Positions 26,848 through 33,385 of a stretch of 35,824 bases of DNA are shown one piece after another. A program made the translations under genes and the position numbers. Within the stretch, counting starts at the first letter, position 1. Each line of letters begins with the position of its first letter. The stretch is from Dolichospermum sp. ST_sed8. GTDB lineage: Bacteria > Cyanobacteriota > Cyanobacteriia > Cyanobacteriales > Nostocaceae. The notes beneath the pieces were generated by a model. It did not search any database. It was not told the origin of the DNA and saw nothing but the letters and a program-made list of their open reading frames with translations. The stretch covers positions 1 to 35,824 of the forward strand of contig JAKOGY010000021.1 in the NCBI GenBank assembly GCA_028658405.1, written 5' to 3'.

Positions 26848-27358
26848 TTAATTTTGCTGTAATTCTGCATCAATTAACTTTTGAAATTCCTCCAATGAGG
26901 GAACACTAATACTCGACAAAAGTAGATTCTCTAGAATAAGCATATCATCAATTTTTGTGATAGAATTGCTCATCAATTCTGGAACATCATCAAATCTATT
27001 AGCTAGAATTTTGATAATATTGTCTTGGCAGTTTTTTCTAGCTCCTTTGATTTCACCTTTTGCTTCTGCAAATTCTTCAATAGTGCTGAGGAAAGGCATA
27101 TTTAACTCCTTTTCATAAGACCTCGCGGTATGCGGGAAACTCAGTCCCTTTAGGGCTGAGAGGGAAACGACTCAAGCGGTTTTAACCGTCTTGAATATTT
27201 TTTCATACTGTTCTAATTTATCCTTAAACTCTAATTGCAATGGTGGTGTTAACGTCATCATTTTATCAATAAACTTGACTAAATTAATAATGTCAAACTT
27301 AGTTAAGCCTTTTTGATACAATGGTCTGACTAAACTCTATTTCCATTTCTCTCTCTGG
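26848..27358 (-). pseudogene. Interrupted Rpn nuclease gene
   Basis: Two segments align with consecutive parts of the intact paralogue at 27454. Upstream, 27358-27207 reads REKWK, a TAG stop where the paralogue has Trp, then SLVRPLYQKGLTKFDIINLV and FIDKMMTLTPPLQLEF up to EQYEK. Downstream, 27112-26848 continues with ELNMPFLSTIEEFAEAKG and runs to the normal C-terminus (KLIDAELQQN). The 90-bp element 27117-27206 lies exactly between them. Removing it restores an open EQYEKELNMP junction. The N-terminal nuclease core is lost. An 83-residue open frame from 27099 could still be translated, with an AAGGAG site in front. Confidence 0.85.
27117..27206. mobile_element. 90-bp TCAT-bounded mobile mini-element, copy 1
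   Basis: The element sits between two TCAT tetranucleotides (27113-27116 outside, 27203-27206 at its right end) and interrupts an rpn gene. It folds as two hairpins: CTCAG-CCC/GGG-CTGAG with TTTA loop (27140-27160) and CAAG-CGGTT/AACCG-CTTG (27173-27193). It has no coding capacity. Copy 2 at 29989-30078 is the same length, with 13 differences. No target duplication beyond the shared TCAT is visible (a 7-bp TTTTCAT overlap exists), which fits single-strand IS200/IS605-type transposition at a tetranucleotide. Confidence 0.78.
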
Positions 27359-27453
27359 TTTATTATTTATTTACCAGATCCCCGACTGCTTTTTTCCATT
27401 TTCTCAATAAATGATGAATTTAGTTAATAATTCAGGGATCTGATCTGATATGG

Positions 27454-28449
27454 TTAATTTTTATGCAAAGCCGAGTCAATTAACTGTTGAAATTCCTCCA
27501 AAGAATTAACATTAATACTGGGTAAAAGTAAATTTTCCAGGATGGACATATCATCAATTTGCTTGATAGTATATATCATCTTTTCTGGAAGATTATCAAA
27601 TCTATTGGTGAGGATTTTGATAATGTTTTCTTGGCAAGTTTTTCTAGCCCCAATTTCTTTACCGATTTCCTTGCCAATTTCCTTGCCAATTTCCTTACCT
27701 TTTTCTTGGGCATTTTCTTCAATAGTGCTGAGGAATGGCATATTTAACTCCTTTTCGTAATCATCTAATTTGGTTTGAAATTCCGTTTGTAATGGTGGTG
27801 GCAAAGTCATCATTTTATCAATGAACTTGACTAAATTAATAATGTCAAATTTAGTTAAGCCTTTTTGATACAATGGTCTGACTAAGTTCCATTTCCATTG
27901 TTCTCTTTGCGTTAAGTCCTTAGTAGTGACTTTGGTTTTCAGATGTGCCATTACTATTATAGCAAACAGATTGTTACTTGCAGCTAGTTCTGACCATTGA
28001 TAGTCTAGCAGTTTCACTGTACTGAATTTGATTTTAACTTTACTATCTCCTAAACCATATTCATAACTATTCGGTCGCCAACTTTTGTTTTCATCTCCTA
28101 ATATTGCTAAACTTATTACTGGTTTATTAAATAAATCAAATGAACGATAATTATAGATAAACATTCTTTGAGGAAACTGTTTATCATATTGACTTTGGAC
28201 TTCTATATGAATCAAAATCCAAATTATTTTATTATTCAATAACCAGACTTGAAACAATTTATCCGCATAACGTTTTTCTGTTTGACTAGATGCAGTAATT
28301 TGTTCTAGTTCTTTATCTAAAGAAATAGGGGGTTTGCTCCAGTCAATTTGTTCGTATATTTTTGGATAAAAGAATTGTAAAAATGATTCAAAATATTGTC
28401 CTATGGCTTCTTTCCATGTTTGATCATAGTTCGCTGTTACCTCTGTCAT
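27454..28449 (-). CDS. Rpn family PD-(D/E)XK nuclease
   Basis: An intact 331-residue Rpn protein. The active-site pattern is YADKLFQVW (D63) and WILIHIEVQ (E83, Q85), then the family blocks RMFIYNYRSFDLF, PVISLAILGDE and FSTVKLLDYQW. After MPFLSTIEENAQEK the protein has four GKEI repeats (251-266), followed by ARKTCQENIIKILTNRFDNLPEKM and a helical tail. It lacks the DUF4351 tail of the paralogue at 8441. It is the only intact member of a three-copy tandem cluster. Members cleave DNA and promote recombination; a role in defence or element mobility is suspected. Confidence 0.87.
   Translation of the reverse strand: MTEVTANYDQTWKEAIGQYFESFLQFFYPKIYEQIDWSKPPISLDKELEQITASSQTEKRYADKLFQVWLLNNKIIWILIHIEVQSQYDKQFPQRMFIYNYRSFDLFNKPVISLAILGDENKSWRPNSYEYGLGDSKVKIKFSTVKLLDYQWSELAASNNLFAIIVMAHLKTKVTTKDLTQREQWKWNLVRPLYQKGLTKFDIINLVKFIDKMMTLPPPLQTEFQTKLDDYEKELNMPFLSTIEENAQEKGKEIGKEIGKEIGKEIGARKTCQENIIKILTNRFDNLPEKMIYTIKQIDDMSILENLLLPSINVNSLEEFQQLIDSALHKN
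27652..27699 (-). repeat. In-frame 12-bp minisatellite (four GKEI codon units)
   Basis: Four tandem 12-bp units encode GKEIGKEIGKEIGKEI within the rpn gene. The interrupted paralogue has EAKGEIKGARK at this place, so copy number differs between paralogues, and changes keep the reading frame. Confidence 0.85.
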
Positions 28450-28480
28450 GTTTGCCTCTGTTTTAGAATTTATTATGAAT

Positions 28481-28518
28481 GTAGAGCCGAGAATCCCTAC
28501 CCATGGAACGTCTCTACA
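28481..28518. repeat. Degenerate copy of the GAGACGTTCCATGGAACGTCTC palindrome
   Basis: The right half (CCATGGAACGTCTCTAC) matches the palindrome at 1731-1758; the left half (GTAGAGCCGAGAATCC) has decayed. It lies between the rpn gene start and the cysS stop. Confidence 0.65.
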
Positions 28519-28539
28519 AGGGTTTTAGGTGACGCATAT

Positions 28540-29988
28540 TTAATTAATGGTAGGATGCCAGAGTGTACCACCTCCTTTCGTATCAATTAAGTCAAAACCT
28601 TTTGCTTTTATTTCATCACGAATACGGTCAGATTCGGCAAAGTTCTTGGCGTTTCTTGCTTCTTGTCTTTGTTGAATTAGAGCTTCAATTTCTGCATTAC
28701 TTATACCATCCTGTGTAGGAGTTTTTGTTTCTGGTTGGGCGGTTAAACCCAAAACATCTGCTAATGTAATTAATGTTCGCCATTTTTGCTGTAATTCATG
28801 GGCTGGAGTTTCTGTTTTTCCTTGATGTACAATAATATTCCCTTCTCGAATTAGTTCTTTAGCTAATTCAAAAATTACTGTTAACCCACCAGGGAAATTA
28901 AAGTCATCATTAACGGCTTCTTTGAATTTATCAATGTAGCTATGAGAAATTAAATTAGTTTCAGTTCCCAATTGTTGATTATGGTGATAGCCAAAAAGTA
29001 ATCCTTCTTTGATAGTATGCCAGCCATTTGTTGCTGCTAATATAGCATCATCGGTAAAATCTATGGGTTTACGATATTGTGCGATCATCACAAATAATCT
29101 TACCGCCATTGGGTCTACACCCCGATCTAATAATTGGCGAATGGTGATAAAATTACCCAAGGATTTGGACATTTTTTCCCCATCAACTTTTACCATGCCA
29201 TTGTGTAACCAATAATTTGCTAAAGGTTTTCCTGTAACAGCTTCCGATTGGGCAATTTCGTTTTCGTGGTGGGGAAAAATTAAGTCAGCACCACCAGCAT
29301 GAATATCTATAGTATCACCCAAGCGATCGCGCACCATCGCCGAGCATTCAATATGCCATCCGGGGCGACCTTTTCCCCAGGGAGACTCCCACGCAGGTTC
29401 ATCGGGTTTTGCAGCCTTCCACAGGGCAAAATCAAAGGGGTATTTCTTCTTTTGATATTCTGCATCTTCGATATTTACCCGTTCACTTGCGCCGGCTTGC
29501 ATATCCTCTAATTTACGTCCTGAAAGTTTGCCATATCCTGCAAAATTCTGTACTGCATAATACACATCACCATCAGCAGGATAAGCAAATCCTTTATGTT
29601 CTAAATCGTGAATTAATCTTTGAATACCATTCATAGTATGTGTTGCGCGGGGATATTCATCAGCTTCTTTAATTCCCAACCGCGACATATCCTCGAAATA
29701 TGCTTGAATGTAGCGTTCTGCGACTTCTTCCATTGAGGAATTTTCTTCTCTAGCCCGTTTGAGAATTTTATCATCAATATCAGTAAAATTCTGGATATAA
29801 CGCACATCATAGCCAATAAATTGCAGATAAGAACGCACTACATCCCAGACAATGCACGCTCTAGCATGACCCAAATGGCAGTAATCATAAACTGTCACGC
29901 CGCAGTAATACATTTTAACCTTTCCAGGTTCAACGGTGATAAATTCTTCTTGACGACGGCTGAGAGTATTGTAAATAGATAGGGTCAT
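28540..29988 (-). CDS. cysS: Cysteinyl-tRNA synthetase
   Basis: A class I synthetase charging tRNA-Cys, 482 residues, complete. It has the HIGH-type motif HLGH (38-41), KMSKS (272-276), the specificity zinc ligands C29, C215, H240 and E244, and normal blocks such as NFTDIDDKI, PGWHIECSAM and HAGGADLIFPHHENE. The start ATG at 29988 gives the usual MTLSIYNTLSRRQEEF. Odd point: the 90-bp mobile element begins at 29989, the very base before the start codon, so the native leader and ribosome-binding site have been displaced. The sequence just upstream (CGCGATGTCTT on the mRNA) shows no Shine-Dalgarno motif. Confidence 0.97.
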   Translation of the reverse strand: MTLSIYNTLSRRQEEFITVEPGKVKMYYCGVTVYDYCHLGHARACIVWDVVRSYLQFIGYDVRYIQNFTDIDDKILKRAREENSSMEEVAERYIQAYFEDMSRLGIKEADEYPRATHTMNGIQRLIHDLEHKGFAYPADGDVYYAVQNFAGYGKLSGRKLEDMQAGASERVNIEDAEYQKKKYPFDFALWKAAKPDEPAWESPWGKGRPGWHIECSAMVRDRLGDTIDIHAGGADLIFPHHENEIAQSEAVTGKPLANYWLHNGMVKVDGEKMSKSLGNFITIRQLLDRGVDPMAVRLFVMIAQYRKPIDFTDDAILAATNGWHTIKEGLLFGYHHNQQLGTETNLISHSYIDKFKEAVNDDFNFPGGLTVIFELAKELIREGNIIVHQGKTETPAHELQQKWRTLITLADVLGLTAQPETKTPTQDGISNAEIEALIQQRQEARNAKNFAESDRIRDEIKAKGFDLIDTKGGGTLWHPTIN

Positions 29989-30078
29989 AAGACATCGCGG
30001 TAAGTGGGAAACTCAGTGTCTTTAGACCTGAGAGGGAAACGACTCGCGCGGTTTTAAGCGCATTGAATCTTTTTTCAT
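29989..30078. mobile_element. 90-bp TCAT-bounded mobile mini-element, copy 2
   Basis: Same length and about 86% identity to copy 1 at 27117-27206. The left TCAT (29985-29988) contains the complement of the cysS start codon; the right end is TTTTTTCAT at 30078. The first hairpin has GTC/GAC (30018-30020, 30025-30027) where copy 1 has CCC/GGG, i.e. two compensated base pairs. The second hairpin is re-paired as GCGC/GCGC. It directly precedes the structured RNA at 30089. Confidence 0.75.
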
Positions 30079-30088
30079 TACCGCCTTG

Positions 30089-30431
30089 GAGTTGAAAAAT
30101 TCGGGGTACTGTTGTGATGTACTTTCAACGGGACAGTTACCGATTCAAATTTCTCAACTCTGTACGCATAATGTTTTGCTCGAAAGAGCCTCCCATTTCT
30201 GGGGTAATGTTAGCAACGACTGAGTTATAAGAGCTTGTTAGACTTGCAACACTGTTCCTGTTACCTGAGAACTGTTTAATCGCAAGCGACAGAGCAGGGA
30301 ACTAGCTTCGCATTCCGGGGTGTCGTGACTCAAATAACGGCTACCCTTTGACTATGCTCAGGGTGGTCTGGTCAGTACAGCTTGTTTGATTTCTCTTACA
30401 AGCTCAGTCCCTTTAGGGCTGGGTTACTGAC
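30089..30431 (+). ncRNA. HEARO / IscB omega-RNA-like structured RNA, no adjacent iscB
   Basis: No coding frame is plausible, but pairing is dense. Stems seen: GAGTTGA/TCAACTC (30089-30095, 30154-30160) enclosing GGTACTGT/ACAGTTACC (30105-30112, 30133-30141); GCTC-GAAA-GAGC (30178-30189); CCCA-TTTC-TGGG (30192-30203); GGAA...TTCC core (30298-30316); an 8-bp stem 30339-30346/30361-30368; and a 3' three-way junction closed by GTCAGTA/TACTGAC (30371-30377, 30425-30431) holding AGCTTGT/ACAAGCT and CAG-CCC/GGG-CTG. A GAAA hairpin directly followed by a second short hairpin, then a GGAAC..GC core, is the order I remember for IscB omega-RNA. In that class the guide lies just 5' of the first stem, here about 30070-30088. 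Identity is inference; structure is seen. Confidence 0.6.
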
Positions 30432-30512
30432 AACAGAGTAATGCGGGAATCTGACGATAAACAATGATAACGCAAGTTGATGACAATGGCGTAAGTGAAT
30501 ATTTTAGTAGCT

Positions 30513-30532
30513 AATAATTGGCTATAATTATT
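30513..30532 (+). promoter_or_regulatory. Possible promoter -10 within a small inverted repeat
   Basis: TATAAT at 30523-30528 overlaps the inverted repeat AATAATT/AATTATT. It lies 35 bp before the uma2 start. No convincing -35 box is seen at 17 bp upstream. The paralogous uma2 at 32763 also has CTATAAT (about 32728) in the same relative place. Confidence 0.4.
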
Positions 30533-30562
30533 GTTATTAACACTAACAGATAGAGGTAAAGT

Positions 30563-31180
30563 ATGATTCAAACATTACCGAAGACTAAATCAGTAACTTT
30601 TGAAGAATTTGTGCAATGGAAGCCAGAGGGAAAGTATTATGAATTACATAATGGAGTAATTATTGAAATAAATCAACCTTTAGGAGATCATGAAGATATT
30701 AGTAGTTTTTTGGCTGAGATAGCTACGGCGGAATATCTGCGCTTAAATTTACCCTACCGTATTCCTAAAACGGTTTTAGTAAAACAATCTGAAAGTGAAT
30801 CAGCTTACTCACCAGATGTCTTGATACTAAATCGTTCTAATTTAATCAATGAGCCATTATGGAAAAAACAAGCTACAGTTACTCAAGCAGCATCAATTCC
30901 CTTAGTGATTGAAGTTGTTAGTAGCAATTGGCGTGTTGATTATTTGACAAAAGTTAAAGACTATGAAGAAATTGGATTCGGTGAATATTGGATTGTTGAT
31001 TATTTAGCTTTGGGTGGAACTCCCTATATAGGAAATCCTAAACAACCAACTATTTCTATTTATGATTTAATCAATGGGGAATATCAAGTTAGACAATTTC
31101 GAGCAAATGAAACTATAGTATCACCAACTTTTCCAGAATTGACCTTAACTGCTAACCAAATTTTTCAAGCTGGTATGTAA
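30563..31180 (+). CDS. Uma2 family (DUF820) nuclease-fold protein
   Basis: A 205-residue Uma2 protein: TFEEFVQW, YYELHNGVIIEI, AYSPDVLIL (acidic Asp), IPLVIEVVSSNWRVDYLTK (Glu, Lys), EYWIVDYLALGG, and a terminal FPELTLTANQIFQAG. It is a full-length minimal family member. AGAGGTAAAG precedes the ATG. It is a close paralogue of the gene at 32763, which has the same ends and length; the two flank the CobW gene. The function of Uma2 proteins is unproven. Confidence 0.88.
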   Translation: MIQTLPKTKSVTFEEFVQWKPEGKYYELHNGVIIEINQPLGDHEDISSFLAEIATAEYLRLNLPYRIPKTVLVKQSESESAYSPDVLILNRSNLINEPLWKKQATVTQAASIPLVIEVVSSNWRVDYLTKVKDYEEIGFGEYWIVDYLALGGTPYIGNPKQPTISIYDLINGEYQVRQFRANETIVSPTFPELTLTANQIFQAGM

Positions 31181-31231
31181 ATATGTTACTGTCATAGGGA
31201 ACAGGGAATAGGCAACAGGGAACAGGAAAAA

Positions 31232-31251
31232 CTCATGTTTAAAAACATGAG
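31232..31251. terminator. CTCATGTTT hairpin after uma2
   Basis: A perfect 9-bp stem CTCATGTTT/AAACATGAG with an AA loop, 50 nt after the uma2 stop. It is a candidate terminator or a small dispersed palindrome; no U-tract follows. Confidence 0.45.
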
Positions 31252-31346
31252 ATTGAAATAATGACACTGTTTTTTTCGTGCTACGCATTTTGTAAAAATA
31301 TCTTTTTTTTGACTGAGCTTTAAACTCAAAACTAAAGTTTCTTATC

Positions 31347-31410
31347 TGTTCCCTGTTCCCTGTTCCCTGTTCCCTATTCCCTGTTCCCTATTCCCTGTTC
31401 CCTGTTCCCT
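31347..31410. repeat. TTCCCTG/TTCCCTA heptamer array with inverted partner upstream
   Basis: Nine tandem heptamers (TGTTCCC or TATTCCC) at 31347-31410. The reverse-complement array (AGGGAACAGGGAATAGG...CAGGGAACAGG) is at about 31196-31226, so the two can pair into a long stem over the whole uma2-cobW spacer. No gene lies in this 293-bp spacer. Confidence 0.8.
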
Positions 31411-31473
31411 TCTTCTGTCATGTCGAGTGACCAAAATCAAGATAAAATTTAAAATAGACCAAAATCCTCCGTT

Positions 31474-32583
31474 ATGACTATGCAAACAACTGTTAGTTCC
31501 GAATCTCAGACAATGGAAGTTGCCAAACAAGGTTTACCAGTAACTATTATTACAGGTTTTTTAGGTAGTGGTAAGACGACTTTACTCAACCATATTCTGA
31601 CAAATCAGCAAGGTGTAAAAACTGCGGTTTTAGTGAATGAATTTGGTGAAATTGGCATTGATAATGAATTAGTTGTTTCCACTGATGAAAACATGGTGGA
31701 ATTAAGTAATGGCTGTATTTGCTGCACCATTAATAATGACTTGGTTGATGCTGTTTACAAAGTTCTAGAACGGGAAGAAAAGCTAGATTATTTAGTTGTA
31801 GAAACCACTGGTTTAGCAGATCCTTTACCTGTAGCCATGACATTTTTGGGTTCAGAATTGCGAGATTTAACCAGGTTAGATTCTATTATTACTGTAGTTG
31901 ATGCGGCAAACTATAGTTTGGATTTATTCAATTCTGAAGCAGCTTTGAGTCAAATTACTTATGGTGATGTAATTATTCTCAATAAGACTGATTTGGTTGA
32001 TGAAACCACTTTGCAAGAATTAGAGAAAAAAATCAACAATATCAAAGAAGGTTCTAGAATTATTCGGACAACAAAATCACAAGTTCCCCTCCCTTTAATT
32101 CTCAGTGTCGGTTTGTTTCAATCTGATAAATATTTTGATTCTCACGCAGAAGAACATCATGATCATGATGATTCTGGACATGAACATCATGACGACCATG
32201 ATCATTCTACCTGTGGACATGACCACCATGATCATGAACATCATCACCATTCTGATCACTTGGAAAATGATGGTTTTATATCTATTTCTTTTCAAAGTGA
32301 GAAACCTTTTTCCATTAGAAAGTTTCAACATTTCCTAGATAACCAATTACCCACAAATGTCTTTCGCGCTAAGGGGATTATGTGGTTTGATGAAAGTCCT
32401 CAACGGCATATTTTTCATCTTTGCGGTAAACGCTTTACTATTGATGATGATAAGTGGAAAGGTGAAAAGAAAAATCAGTTAGTCCTAATTGGTCAAAATC
32501 TCGATACCGAAACCTTACTCCAACAGTTAGAAAACTGTATTTGTCTTCCTTCTACCACTAGAGGTAAGGGATTTGGGAAGTAG
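31474..32583 (+). CDS. CobW/CobW_C-family (G3E) GTPase, putative metal chaperone
   Basis: A 369-residue G3E GTPase: Walker A GFLGSGKTT (28-36), the metal-binding CxCC motif GCICC (80-84), TTGLADP (about 111-117) and NKTD (170-173). A histidine/aspartate-rich linker (about 224-262, with HHDHDDSGHEHH and HDHHDHEHHHHSDH) precedes the CobW_C domain (about 268-358). The family moves zinc, cobalt or iron into client enzymes, and the His-rich stretch suggests a zinc/nickel/cobalt buffer function. No Zur-box-like palindrome is visible in front. It starts at ATG 31474 with a second Met two codons on, and lies between two uma2 paralogues. Confidence 0.92.
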   Translation: MTMQTTVSSESQTMEVAKQGLPVTIITGFLGSGKTTLLNHILTNQQGVKTAVLVNEFGEIGIDNELVVSTDENMVELSNGCICCTINNDLVDAVYKVLEREEKLDYLVVETTGLADPLPVAMTFLGSELRDLTRLDSIITVVDAANYSLDLFNSEAALSQITYGDVIILNKTDLVDETTLQELEKKINNIKEGSRIIRTTKSQVPLPLILSVGLFQSDKYFDSHAEEHHDHDDSGHEHHDDHDHSTCGHDHHDHEHHHHSDHLENDGFISISFQSEKPFSIRKFQHFLDNQLPTNVFRAKGIMWFDESPQRHIFHLCGKRFTIDDDKWKGEKKNQLVLIGQNLDTETLLQQLENCICLPSTTRGKGFGK

Positions 32584-32670
32584 TCATTAGTCATTAGTCA
32601 TTAGTCATTGGTCATTAGTCATTGGTCATTGGTCATTGGTCATTGGTCATTGGTTATTAGTCATTAGTCA
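32583..32670. repeat. GTCATTA/GTCATTG heptamer array
   Basis: About twelve tandem 7-bp units directly after the CobW stop, mixing GTCATTA and GTCATTG. A short relative, TTAGTCATTGGTCA, is at about 13898. It is a short tandem repeat, not a CRISPR: there are no spacers. Confidence 0.9.
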
Positions 32671-32677
32671 AATATCT

Positions 32678-32711
32678 AGATCTCCGACTTCTTCTTTGAA
32701 ATTGGGGATCT
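32678..32711. repeat. GATC-CCGACTTCTTC type palindrome
   Basis: AGATCTCC (32678-32685) pairs with GGGGATCT (32704-32711) with one G-T. A diverged relative is at 27375-27442 (CAGATCCC ... GGGATCTG). Confidence 0.55.
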
Positions 32712-32762
32712 TGTTATTTGTTATTGCTATAATATTTGTACTGTCAGCAATACTCAACAGCC

Positions 32763-33380
32763 ATGATCCAAACTTTACCTAAAGTTACTACTTTTGAGGA
32801 ATTTGTCACTGAGCTACCTGAAAATTCCGGGGTACGTTACGAACTACATAATGGAAATATCATTGAAATGGCACAACCAGTAGGTGATCACGAAGAAATA
32901 AAAGGGTTTTCAACCATCAAGCTTAGTGGGATAATTGATCGATTAGACCTTCCCTATTTGATTCCTAACCAAGTTATAGTTAGACCAGAGGATAAAGATT
33001 CTGGTTATTTTCCAGATGTTTTAGTGCTAAATCGGGAAAATTTAGCTAACGAAAAACTATGGAAAAAACAATCTATTATTAGTAATGCTGCATCTATCCC
33101 TTTAGTAATTGAAGTTGTATCAACTAATTGGCGTGATGATTATCATTTAAAATATGCTGATTATGAAGAAATGGGAATCCCTGAATATTGGATTGTTGAT
33201 TATGCAGCTTTGGGTGGACGGAATTTTATTGGTAATCCTAAACAAGCAACAATCTCTGTTTGTAATTTAGTTGATGGAGAATATCAAATCAGTAAATTTC
33301 GAGATCATGAACGCATTGTTTCTAAAACTTTTCCTGAATTAAATCTCACCGCAAATCAGATTTTTCAAGCTTCGATATAA
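32763..33380 (+). CDS. Uma2 family (DUF820) nuclease-fold protein
   Basis: A 205-residue Uma2 protein closely matching the one at 30563: MIQTLPK start, TFEEFVTELPE, VRYELHNGNIIEM, SGYFPDVLVLNR, IPLVIEVVSTNWRDDYHLK, PEYWIVDYAALGG, and terminal FPELNLTANQIFQAS. ATG 32763 is chosen over the in-frame TTG at 32736, since it matches the paralogue's start. A CTATAAT box lies about 35 bp before it. It ends 5 bp from the convergent stop of the NB-ARC gene. Confidence 0.88.
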   Translation: MIQTLPKVTTFEEFVTELPENSGVRYELHNGNIIEMAQPVGDHEEIKGFSTIKLSGIIDRLDLPYLIPNQVIVRPEDKDSGYFPDVLVLNRENLANEKLWKKQSIISNAASIPLVIEVVSTNWRDDYHLKYADYEEMGIPEYWIVDYAALGGRNFIGNPKQATISVCNLVDGEYQISKFRDHERIVSKTFPELNLTANQIFQASI

Positions 33381-33385
33381 GGAAA

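Noticed and set aside
27117-27206. Short frame beginning ATGAAAAAATATTCAAGACG on the minus strand of the 90-bp element
   Set aside because: It stops after about 18 codons; substitutions between the two copies preserve base pairing rather than the peptide.
30089-30431. Group II intron, riboswitch or T-box leader for the downstream gene
   Set aside because: No domain V-like hairpin with an AGC triad and no T-box UGGNACCGCG-type motif were seen; the hairpin order fits an IscB omega-RNA better. T-box regulation is also not expected for cyanobacterial cysS, which lies on the other strand.
32095-32338. Met/Ile/Thr-rich frames on both strands
   Set aside because: Shadows of the GAT/CAT-rich histidine linker of the CobW gene.
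32583-32670. Possible CRISPR array
   Set aside because: The 7-bp units are contiguous with no spacers; it is a short tandem heptamer repeat. The same applies to the arrays at 5341, 13931 and 31347.
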